Below are positions 16,229 through 22,119 of a DNA stretch of 26,280 nucleotides, piece after piece. The notes beneath the pieces are model-generated. The model saw only the letters and a program-made list of their open reading frames with translations. It was not told where the DNA came from and searched no databases. The stretch comes from Clostridium sp. (GTDB lineage: Bacteria > Bacillota > Clostridia > Clostridiales > Clostridiaceae). Position 1 is the stretch's first letter; each line of letters begins with the position of its first letter. The translations under genes and the position numbers were made by a program. The stretch lies in the NCBI RefSeq assembly GCF_018372875.1, contig NZ_JAHAIF010000039.1:1-26280 (forward strand). The letters run 5' to 3'.

Positions 16229-16246
16229 ATGAAAGTAGGTTGTTAA
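16229..16246 (+). other. Five-codon open reading frame in the scrB leader
   Basis: ATG AAA GTA GGT TGT TAA (MKVGC) follows AAGGGG at a 6-base spacing, a better ribosome binding site than many real genes here. It ends 44 bases before the scrB start. It could be a leader peptide, the stump of a lost gene, or chance. Confidence 0.35.
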
Positions 16247-16290
16247 AAGAACAAATATAATAACTGCTAAAACATTAAGTGAGGTTTAGA

Positions 16291-17751
16291 ATGAAAGGAC
16301 TAGAAGATATAACTTTAAACGTAGCAAAATTCTATAAAAGAAGACGAAGAAACAATTGGAGATTAAATTATCACTTAGAAGCACCATTTGGTCTTGTAAA
16401 TGATCCTAATGGATTAGCCCAATACAAGGGGAAATATTATATATTCTTTCAATGGAATCCCTTTGGATGTGAACATAAATTTAAACATTGGGGACTATTT
16501 ACCACAGAGGATTTTATTAATTATTCATACCCTAAAGCAGTATTAGCTCCTAATAATAGGTATGATAAAAATGGAGTGTATTCAGGTAGTGGGTATGCTA
16601 TGGAAGATAGGATAGAGCTTTTATATACAGGGAATGTTAAAAATAAGTACGGAAAAAGAGAGGCTTATCAATGTAGAGCAATATGTGATGAGTATGGTAA
16701 TGTAGAGAAAAAAGGTATAGTTGTAGGTAAAATACCTAAGGGATATACATCACATTTTAGAGATCCTAAGATATTTGAGAGAAATGGTAAATATTATTTT
16801 GTTATTGGTGCTCAGACAAAAGATTTAAAAGGTAGGGCACTTTTATACAGCTCAGAGAATTTTGAAAAGTGGAATTATGAAGGTGAAATAAAGACTTCAT
16901 ATGATGACTTTGGATACATATGGGAGTGTCCAGTCTTGCTTAATATAGAAGGAAAGGATGTCTTAATATTCTCACCTCAAGGTTTAGAAAGAGAAGAATT
17001 TAGATATCAAAATATATATCAAGCAGGATATATAGTTGGTGAGTTGAATTTTGAAACATTAGAATTTAAGCATGGAGAGTTTAAGGAGTTAGACTTTGGT
17101 ACTGATTTTTATGCTCCCCAAAGTTTTAAAGATAAAAAAGGTAGAGAAATAATGTTTGGATGGATGGGATTACCTGAAGAGGAGCAATATCATCCAACAG
17201 GAAATAAAGGATGGGTACATTGCTTAACTATGCCAAGAGAGCTAAAACTTATAGGTGGTAAGCTGATTCAAACCTCTTTAATAGAAATGAAGGAACTAAG
17301 AAAAGATAAGATAGAAACTTTAGAAAAGGTAGAAATAGTATCTTGGAAAAGTGATGATATTAGGGAAAATTCTTATGAGCTTGTTTTAGATGTGGAAAAA
17401 TATGAGTCACCTATATTTGAAATAAGGCTAGCCATTGGAGAAATAGAATATACATCGTTAAAAATAGATTTTACTAATAATTATGGAATATTTGATAACA
17501 GTGCAATGGCAAAAGGATTAAAAAGTGTGAGAAAGTTTAAACTAAATAATAGTAAGGATAAAATTAAGATTCATATGTTTATTGATAAATCTGCTGTGGA
17601 GATATTCTTAGATGATGGAGAAACTGTTGTTTCAAGTAGAATTTATCCTAAGGAAGGTAGCACTGGACTAGAAATAATATCTTATGAAGGAAAGCTTAAA
17701 ATTAATAAATTAGATATCTGGAGTTTAGGTAGGTTTAAATTTAATGAGTAA
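16291..17751 (+). CDS. scrB: Sucrose-6-phosphate hydrolase (GH32)
   Basis: The 486-residue enzyme splits sucrose 6-phosphate, delivered by a PTS, to glucose 6-phosphate and fructose. The GH32 motifs are all present: VNDPNGL with the nucleophile Asp38, FRDPKIF with Asp158, and WECPVL with the acid/base Glu212. The N-terminal five-bladed propeller (to about 320) is followed by the usual beta-sandwich with SAVEIFLDDGE. No signal peptide is seen, which fits a phosphosucrase rather than a secreted invertase. The ATG at 16291 lies 6 bases after GAGG; an upstream in-frame GTG at 16279 is less likely. No sucrose PTS or repressor is adjacent; a possible fructokinase scrap follows in the position where scrK often sits. 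Confidence 0.9.
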   Translation: MKGLEDITLNVAKFYKRRRRNNWRLNYHLEAPFGLVNDPNGLAQYKGKYYIFFQWNPFGCEHKFKHWGLFTTEDFINYSYPKAVLAPNNRYDKNGVYSGSGYAMEDRIELLYTGNVKNKYGKREAYQCRAICDEYGNVEKKGIVVGKIPKGYTSHFRDPKIFERNGKYYFVIGAQTKDLKGRALLYSSENFEKWNYEGEIKTSYDDFGYIWECPVLLNIEGKDVLIFSPQGLEREEFRYQNIYQAGYIVGELNFETLEFKHGEFKELDFGTDFYAPQSFKDKKGREIMFGWMGLPEEEQYHPTGNKGWVHCLTMPRELKLIGGKLIQTSLIEMKELRKDKIETLEKVEIVSWKSDDIRENSYELVLDVEKYESPIFEIRLAIGEIEYTSLKIDFTNNYGIFDNSAMAKGLKSVRKFKLNNSKDKIKIHMFIDKSAVEIFLDDGETVVSSRIYPKEGSTGLEIISYEGKLKINKLDIWSLGRFKFNE

Positions 17752-17845
17752 AGTATTATGGACAATATAAATTTGAATAATATTAGCAAGGGTGATATAA
17801 TTCATTTTAGTTCTGCAACAAGATTTTAGAAGATTTAGAGGGTAG
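17752..17845 (+). pseudogene. Possible relic of a PfkB-type fructokinase
   Basis: Read from the ATG at 17758, the sequence gives 23 codons ending in SKGDIIHFSSATRF before a stop. A one-base shift at the stop continues with LEDLEGR. The string KGDIIHFxSAT resembles the middle of clostridial PfkB sugar kinases, and a fructokinase gene is a frequent neighbour of scrB. No start signal or flanking kinase sequence is left. The match is short and rests on memory of the family, so this is a tentative call. Confidence 0.3.
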
Positions 17846-17850
17846 ATGAA

Positions 17851-18156
17851 ATGGCAAAGAAAACTACAAGTAATAATAATGATTTCCTTTTCCAAGTAAA
17901 GAAGAATACTTCTCATAAAATTTATCCATTACTTGTTGATTTGGTTAATGAAGGAAGACAAGATTTAGCAGAGATAATTACCAAAATAGATTATCTTTTA
18001 GAATATACAAGTACATGTATAAAACAGAAGGATTTTAGAGAAGCAAAGGAAGCTATTAAAAAAGTTGAAGATAGAATGAAAATTCTAAATGATAATAATG
18101 TTGATACAGATTATCTAGATTATTTATATGAAGGCATAAAGAAAAAGATAAAATAA
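17851..18156 (+). CDS. Small helical protein of unknown function
   Basis: The 101-residue protein is soluble and charged, and looks almost wholly alpha-helical after a short polar N-terminus (TTSNNND). Two helix-rich stretches (about 25-60 and 63-100) have heptad-like spacing and could pair as a coiled coil. I recognise no family. AGAGGG lies 8 bases before the ATG. It sits between relic sequences but is itself intact. A weak hairpin with T-rich sequence (18160-18195) follows and may end the transcript. Confidence 0.65.
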   Translation: MAKKTTSNNNDFLFQVKKNTSHKIYPLLVDLVNEGRQDLAEIITKIDYLLEYTSTCIKQKDFREAKEAIKKVEDRMKILNDNNVDTDYLDYLYEGIKKKIK

Positions 18157-18247
18157 AGATGAACTACTCATTTATGGATAGTTTATTTTTATTTGTTTTT
18201 TAAAAAATATGGTATTGTATTATTGAAAAGGATAAAGGGAAATATTT

Positions 18248-18755
18248 ATGAGTAAAGTGAACCAAATAATAAATAATATGGAAAAAGTTATGGTTGGAAA
18301 GAGGAAGGTAATAGAGAGAATAGTAATTGCTTTACTTACAAATGGACATGTTCCTATATAAGATGTTTCTGGAATAGGGAAGAAACAATCTAGTCTTTTA
18401 GAAGTAATGGAAGAAAGGCAAGTTACAATAGATGGAATTACAAGAAAGGTACCAGAACCACTTATGGTTCTAGCTACACAAAATCCTATTGAAAGTAAAG
18501 GAACCAATAAATTACCTGAAGAAGTTAGGGTAAGCGATAATATAAAGGATTTAATTATTAATATAGTTACTTCAACAAGAAATAATTCTAAAATAACTTT
18601 AGGAACTAGTCCAAGAGGAAGTTAGTGTTGATGTATTATCTCATAGAATAATTTTATCTTCTGGTGCAAGAGTAAAGGGGCAAAATTCGTCAGATATAGT
18701 TTTAGAGTGTGTAAATAATGCAATAAAAAATACTAGCAAGGTATTAAATGGGTAA
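18248..18755 (+). pseudogene. Decayed moxR AAA-type ATPase gene
   Basis: The reading starts well: AAAGGGA, then ATG, MSKVNQIINNMEKVMVGK and ALLTNGHVPI, the MoxR N-terminus. There a TAA replaces the expected Glu codon (18359-18361). Decoding continues in frame with DVSGIGK, then jumps directly to [17 protein letters not shown], so the rest of the P-loop, Walker B and the stretch between are gone. After [13 protein letters not shown] it jumps to VRVSDNIKD, and after TLGTSPRG to [12 protein letters not shown] in another frame, then GARVKGQ to a final TAA. About 169 codons remain of roughly 310. Three deletions, a stop and a frameshift exclude a working ATPase. Intact MoxR proteins act as chaperone-like ATPases beside DUF58 and transglutaminase genes. 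Confidence 0.88.
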
Positions 18756-18821
18756 TTGGATTTCATATATAATAATTTTAATCAAATTTAAATTTGGAAT
18801 ATCACTTATGCAGATGGGCGA

Positions 18822-18862
18822 AAAAAAATCGACGGCTCCACAGTCGTCTTGGTGATTTTTTT
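18822..18862 (+). terminator. Bulged intrinsic terminator
   Basis: AAAAAAATC-GACGGCT pairs with AGTCGTC-TTGGT-GATTTTTTT, a 16-bp stem with one wobble, a CCAC loop and a 5-base bulge on the 3' side. The T-run makes it work on the plus strand, and the A-run also allows use on the minus strand. It now stands between two relics. Confidence 0.6.
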
Positions 18863-18867
18863 ATTTT

Positions 18868-18975
18868 ATGAAGAATTATTATGAATATAAGTATGCATTT
18901 AAAGAGGTGTCTAAGAAAGATTTAGAAGAAGCATATAGAGTTAATAAGGAAATTTATAATTATATAAAAAGATAA
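18868..18975 (+). pseudogene. 35-codon tail, possible relic of a gene next to moxR
   Basis: An open frame of 35 codons (MKNYYEYKYAFKEV, then KKDLEEAYRVNKEIYNYIKR) ends in TAA just before the next terminator. It has no ribosome binding site at a useful distance and starts in the T-run of the preceding hairpin. The charged, helical ending looks like the C-terminal tail of a longer protein. Since moxR is usually followed by DUF58 and transglutaminase-like genes, it may be the last piece of such a gene. It could also be chance. Confidence 0.3.
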
Positions 18976-18977
18976 GG

Positions 18978-19008
18978 AAAACAGGAGGTGATTTCCACCT
19001 CCTGTTTT
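18978..19008 (-). terminator. Intrinsic terminator of the Met/Asn/Gly-rich protein gene
   Basis: AAAACAGGAGGTG (18978-18990) and CACCTCCTGTTTT (18996-19008) are perfect 13-bp complements. T-rich sequence follows on both strands, so it also ends plus-strand transcription. Confidence 0.85.
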
Positions 19009-19030
19009 CTTTCCTCATTATCATGAAAAA

Positions 19031-19585
19031 TTAACGCCTATGTCTATGACGACTATGTCTGTTAATATCAGAATCACCATTATTCATAGGATTATTCATG
19101 CCGTTCATTCCACCTTGATTTCCCATGAACATATCCATTAAAGGATTACTCATACCATTATTCATCCCGTTCATGTTGTTCATACCATTCATACCGTTCA
19201 TATTAGGGGATTGTCCTTGTTGAGACATCATATTGTTGAGCATATCCATTAGTGGGTTATTATTATTCATATTTCCACCATTGTTTCCCATAGGATTATT
19301 CATATTATTCATGGGATTTCCATTACCTCTGTTCATGTTTTGCATCATACTCATGAGAGGATTCATATTGTTGTTATTATTTCTTCCGCCATTCATACCG
19401 CCCATTAACATACTTAGAAGTGGATTTCCGCCACCCATCATAGGGTTATTACCCCCCATCATAGGATTACCTCCACCTCTATTGCCCATAAGCATACTCA
19501 TTAGTGGATTTCCTCCCATCATTCCACCACTAGGGCCCATTCCACCCATCATGTTACCAAATAACATGTTTAATAAAGGATTCAT
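19031..19585 (-). CDS. Met/Asn/Gly-rich repeat protein of unknown function
   Basis: By my count 42 Met, 49 Asn and 36 Gly make up about 69 percent of the 184 residues. A motif NPL[LM]xM, often followed by LMG or FMG, recurs near residues 2, 26, 54, 75, 110 and 147, with shorter NPM units between (40, 47, 90, 97, 165). The protein ends in a basic, His/Arg-rich tail (RHSRHRHRR). There is no signal peptide, membrane segment or globular domain. AGGTG precedes the ATG and a strong terminator follows, so this is a real transcription unit and not a chance frame. Possible roles include a spore coat or assembly protein, or metal binding through the Met and His residues; none is shown. The opposite strand is open only because of the repeat composition. 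Confidence 0.8.
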   Translation of the reverse strand: MNPLLNMLFGNMMGGMGPSGGMMGGNPLMSMLMGNRGGGNPMMGGNNPMMGGGNPLLSMLMGGMNGGRNNNNNMNPLMSMMQNMNRGNGNPMNNMNNPMGNNGGNMNNNNPLMDMLNNMMSQQGQSPNMNGMNGMNNMNGMNNGMSNPLMDMFMGNQGGMNGMNNPMNNGDSDINRHSRHRHRR

Positions 19586-19693
19586 ATTTTCACCTCAATA
19601 CAGTTATTACTGTTTCTATATACTATTTAAAAACTAGGGGTTTTGATACACAAAGAATGATTTTGTTACTTTAAATATATATTATTAAATAGG

Positions 19694-19868
19694 TATAATA
19701 TATATAAGTTGTGGTGAACATTTATTTTTCTTGTTCCGCGGATAAGCTCCAAGTGGCACCAAAACAAATAGCCACAACACTCGTACTAAAGGTAAGGAAA
19801 TTATAGATTCAATTAAATTGTAATAATATCTTTCATTTATAAATAATTTTTAGGAGGCCATAAAAGAT
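19694..19868 (+). promoter_or_regulatory. Promoter and structured leader of the alcohol dehydrogenase gene
   Basis: TATAAT (19694-19699) lacks a good -35. About 10 bases later comes an island of near-balanced GC content (19730-19790) in AT-rich surroundings. GTTGTGG (19708-19714) can pair with CCACAAC (19772-19778), enclosing a GAACA/TGTTC hairpin (19716-19720, 19732-19736). GTGGC (19753-19757) can instead pair with GCCAC (19771-19775), which excludes the first helix. There is no T-run. It matches no riboswitch class I know, and AGGAGG (19853-19858) precedes the ATG at 19869. Confidence 0.45.
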
Positions 19869-21032
19869 ATGGAAAACTTTCATTATTCAATACCAACAGA
19901 AGTTTATTTTGGAAAGGGTGAAATTAAAAATTTAGGAAGAGAATTAAGTAAGTACGGAAAAAAAGTGCTTATGGTTTACGGGGGAGGAAGTATTAAGAAA
20001 ATAGGATTATATGATGATGTTAAAAGAATTTGCAGTGAAAATAAAATAGAGTGTTTTGAATTGTCAGGGGTAGAGCCTAATCCAAGAATTACAAGTGTTA
20101 GAGAAGGAATTAAAATTTGTAGAGAAAATAACATAGATATGGTTTTAGCTGTTGGAGGAGGAAGTACAATAGATTGTACCAAAGTTATTGCAGCAGGAGT
20201 AAAATATGATGGTGATCCATGGGATATTGTTATGGATCCAAGTAAGATAGGGGAAGTATTACCTATATTAAGTATTCTTACATTGTCAGCAACAGGTTCA
20301 GAAATGGATGCCTTTGCGGTAATTTCAGATATCCAAAGTAATAATAAAATAGGACTTGGACATGAAAAAATGAAGCCAAGAGTATCAATACTTGATCCAG
20401 AATACACATACTCTGTTCCAAAGAACCAAACAGCAGCAGGTACGGCAGATATAATGAGTCACATATTTGAGGTGTATTTTAATACAACTGAAGGTACATT
20501 CATGCAAGATAGATTATGTGAAGGATTATTAAAGACTTGTATTAAGTATGGAAAAATAGCAATTGAGGATCCTAAAAACTATGAGGCTAGAGCGAACCTT
20601 ATGTGGACATCAAGCTGGGCTATAAATGGGTTGTTAACATATGGTAGAGGTGGGGAATGGAGTGTTCATCCTATGGAACATGAATTAAGTGCTTTCTATG
20701 ATATAACTCATGGAGTTGGTTTAGCTATACTTACGCCACATTGGATGGGATACGTGCTTAATGATAAAACATTAGATAAGTTTGTTGATTATGGCGTTAA
20801 TGTTTGGGGAATAAATCCAAGTCTTGATAAAAACGATATTGCTCATATGGCAATAGAAAAAACAAGAGATTTCTTTAAGGAATTAGGAATACCATCATCT
20901 CTAGGTGAGTTGGGAATTGGTGAAGAAAAACTAGAAATAATGGCTAAACAGGCAGTTAGGTTTAATCTAGATAAAGGATATGTGCCTTTAGATTGGGAAG
21001 ATGTTTATTATATTTATAAAAGAGCCTTATAG
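19869..21032 (+). CDS. Iron-containing alcohol dehydrogenase (butanol dehydrogenase/YqhD type)
   Basis: The 387-residue enzyme reduces aldehydes to alcohols with NAD(P)H in the cytoplasm. The nucleotide-binding region GGGSIKKIGLYDDV, then GGGSTIDCTK, marks the group III dehydrogenases. The four metal ligands sit exactly as in YqhD: Asp194 and His198 (ADIMSHIFE), His267 and His281 (HPMEHELSAFYDITHG). The full length resembles the BdhA/BdhB butanol dehydrogenases of solvent-forming clostridia. Cofactor preference cannot be told from the sequence alone. It is a single gene behind a structured leader, with a weak hairpin after the stop codon. Confidence 0.93.
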   Translation: MENFHYSIPTEVYFGKGEIKNLGRELSKYGKKVLMVYGGGSIKKIGLYDDVKRICSENKIECFELSGVEPNPRITSVREGIKICRENNIDMVLAVGGGSTIDCTKVIAAGVKYDGDPWDIVMDPSKIGEVLPILSILTLSATGSEMDAFAVISDIQSNNKIGLGHEKMKPRVSILDPEYTYSVPKNQTAAGTADIMSHIFEVYFNTTEGTFMQDRLCEGLLKTCIKYGKIAIEDPKNYEARANLMWTSSWAINGLLTYGRGGEWSVHPMEHELSAFYDITHGVGLAILTPHWMGYVLNDKTLDKFVDYGVNVWGINPSLDKNDIAHMAIEKTRDFFKELGIPSSLGELGIGEEKLEIMAKQAVRFNLDKGYVPLDWEDVYYIYKRAL

Positions 21033-21039
21033 TTTTGTG

Positions 21040-21064
21040 GGAGAAATTGCATTGCAGTTTCTCC
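21040..21064 (+). terminator. Weak hairpin after the alcohol dehydrogenase gene
   Basis: GGAGAAA (21040-21046) pairs with TTTCTCC (21058-21064). Only TTAATT follows, so termination would be inefficient. Confidence 0.45.
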
Positions 21065-21079
21065 TTAATTATAATTAAA

Positions 21080-21133
21080 TTGTAAACTAACAAAATAAAA
21101 TAAGTTGACAATGCTGTATTCCAATATTATACT
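21080..21133 (+). promoter_or_regulatory. bioY promoter with an overlapping BirA box
   Basis: TTGACA (21105-21110) and TATACT (21128-21133) are 17 bases apart. The inverted repeat TTGTAAACT (21080-21088), 14 bases, AGTTGACAA (21103-21111) fits the known BirA box (TTGTAAACY-N14/15-RGTTTACAA) with one deviation. Its right half covers the -35 box, as expected for biotin-dependent repression. Confidence 0.82.
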
Positions 21134-21163
21134 TAACAAGAAAAAGTTTTAGGGGGCATTAAA

Positions 21164-21697
21164 ATGAGGTTGTCTATTAGAGAAATGATAATGGTTGGAG
21201 TTGGTGCAGCATTAATGGCTGTATTTTCTCAATTATCAATACCATTACCATCAGTACCATTAACGTTACAGGTTTTTGGGGTTGTAATTATATCTATTAT
21301 ATTAGGAAAGAAGTTGGGGACCTTGTCCATTATTGTGTTTATGTTGTTAGGTGCTATAGGGTTACCTGTGTTTGCTGGTTTTACTGGTGGATTAAACATA
21401 ATAGCTGGAGCTACAGGAGGGTATATAATAGGATTTGTATTTATGGCTTTTATTATTGGATATTTTATAGAAAAAGATAAAAAGCCTTTAGCATTTATAG
21501 GTGCATACCTTGGGTTAGCTGTGGATTATATATTTGGAATGATTCAGCTTAAGTTGTTAATGGGACTCACTTTAGAAGGGGTGTTAGTAGCAGGATTATA
21601 TCCATTTATAATTAAGGATTTAGTTTTAGCAGCTTTAGGAGTAATGGTAGCATTATCTATAAGAAATAGAGTTGTTAGAGTGATAAGGGTAAAATAA
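21164..21697 (+). CDS. bioY: Biotin transporter S component
   Basis: The 177-residue membrane protein binds and takes up biotin, alone or with an ECF energy-coupling module encoded elsewhere. It has about six membrane segments. The family signatures are visible: an N-terminal AALMAVFSQLSIPLP, VPLTLQVFGVV, LLGAIGLPVFAGFTGG, and the AGATGGYIIGF segment. A GGGGG site lies upstream of the ATG. The BirA box in the promoter independently supports the biotin assignment. No biotin synthesis genes are adjacent, which fits a cell that scavenges biotin. Confidence 0.95.
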   Translation: MRLSIREMIMVGVGAALMAVFSQLSIPLPSVPLTLQVFGVVIISIILGKKLGTLSIIVFMLLGAIGLPVFAGFTGGLNIIAGATGGYIIGFVFMAFIIGYFIEKDKKPLAFIGAYLGLAVDYIFGMIQLKLLMGLTLEGVLVAGLYPFIIKDLVLAALGVMVALSIRNRVVRVIRVK

Positions 21698-21894
21698 AAG
21701 GCATACATTAGATAATGCATGCCCCATATAAGTAATTTTAACCCGGCTACTTCTTCGTTATGGAAAAACTACTATCTTGGCCGGTATTGCATAAAAGTTA
21801 TGTTGATTACCTTCTAAATGAGTAGTCAAATTTAAAACTTTTAAATTACTTACATTACTATAATTCCACAAAGAAATATTTTTATTCTAAAAGG

Positions 21895-21940
21895 AAGAGT
21901 GCTTTTGAAAAAATTATTTTATAAAAGTACTCTTTTTTTT
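21895..21940 (+). terminator. Intrinsic terminator 200 bases after bioY
   Basis: AAGAGTGCTTTT (21895-21906) pairs with AAAAGTACTCTT (21923-21934) over 12 bp with one wobble, followed by eight T. It ends either the bioY message or an unrecognised small RNA. Confidence 0.85.
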
Positions 21941-21971
21941 ATCTTTCCTTAAATTAAGTATGCAGGGAATA

Positions 21972-22026
21972 GATATTTATTTTTCTGTGACTTAGAGCTT
22001 CACAGGGAAGGAGAAAAATAAATATC
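21972..22026. repeat. Long imperfect palindrome upstream of the MocR gene
   Basis: GATATTTATTTTTC (21972-21985) and GAAAAATAAATATC (22013-22026) are perfect 14-bp complements. Inside, TGTGA pairs with TCACA, leaving a 9-base loop and the 8-base bulge GGGAAGGA on the 3' side. No T-run follows. Confidence 0.65.
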
Positions 22027-22052
22027 CATCTCACCCTTTTTAAGTGAATTAT

Positions 22053-22082
22053 TTGTAAAGTAGATGAAAGAGTTGCTATAAT
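22053..22082 (+). promoter_or_regulatory. Promoter of the MocR-type regulator gene
   Basis: TTGTAA (22053-22058) and TATAAT (22077-22082) are 18 bases apart. The -10 box overlaps an in-frame ATG at 22081, which therefore cannot be the start codon of the main message. Confidence 0.65.
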
Positions 22083-22119
22083 GAATTTGTTGGTTAGAAT
22101 GGAGAAAGAGGTGATATTA

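Larger units (their letters stand above)
21698..22076. other. Gene-free stretch with several inverted repeats
   Basis: No gene is seen in these 379 bases. In order: an imperfect 10-bp hairpin without T-run (21700-21723); TAAGTAATTT (21729-21738) and its exact inverse AAATTACTTA (21843-21852), enclosing a GC-rich stem ACCCGGC/GCCGGT (21741-21747, 21780-21785); a terminator (21895-21940); and a long stem (21972-22026). The first part could be a long 3' end of the bioY mRNA, a small RNA, or the remains of a small mobile element. Confidence 0.5.

Noticed and set aside
18407..18625. A separate 72-residue MoxR-like protein
   Set aside because: The internal ATG lies within the motif LLEVMEERQ, has no ribosome binding site, and the MoxR reading continues on both sides. 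It is part of the pseudogene.
19233..19637. Long open frame on the plus strand opposite the Met/Asn/Gly-rich gene, rich in Pro, Ile and Leu
   Set aside because: It is the mirror of the Asn/Gly/Met codons on the other strand, has no ribosome binding site and runs through the promoter side of the real gene.
19730..19765. A preQ1-II riboswitch, suggested by GCGGATAA followed by CCAAG
   Set aside because: The arm that should pair with GCGG is missing and the downstream gene is a dehydrogenase, not a queuosine transporter.
19976..20407. 143-codon open frame on the minus strand inside the alcohol dehydrogenase gene
   Set aside because: The plus-strand frame has all four metal ligands and the nucleotide-binding motifs; the minus frame has no recognisable protein or ribosome binding site.
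21729..21852. An insertion sequence between bioY and the MocR gene
   Set aside because: The inverted repeat is only 10 bp, no transposase frame lies inside and no clear target duplication flanks it. It is kept only as a possible mini-element.
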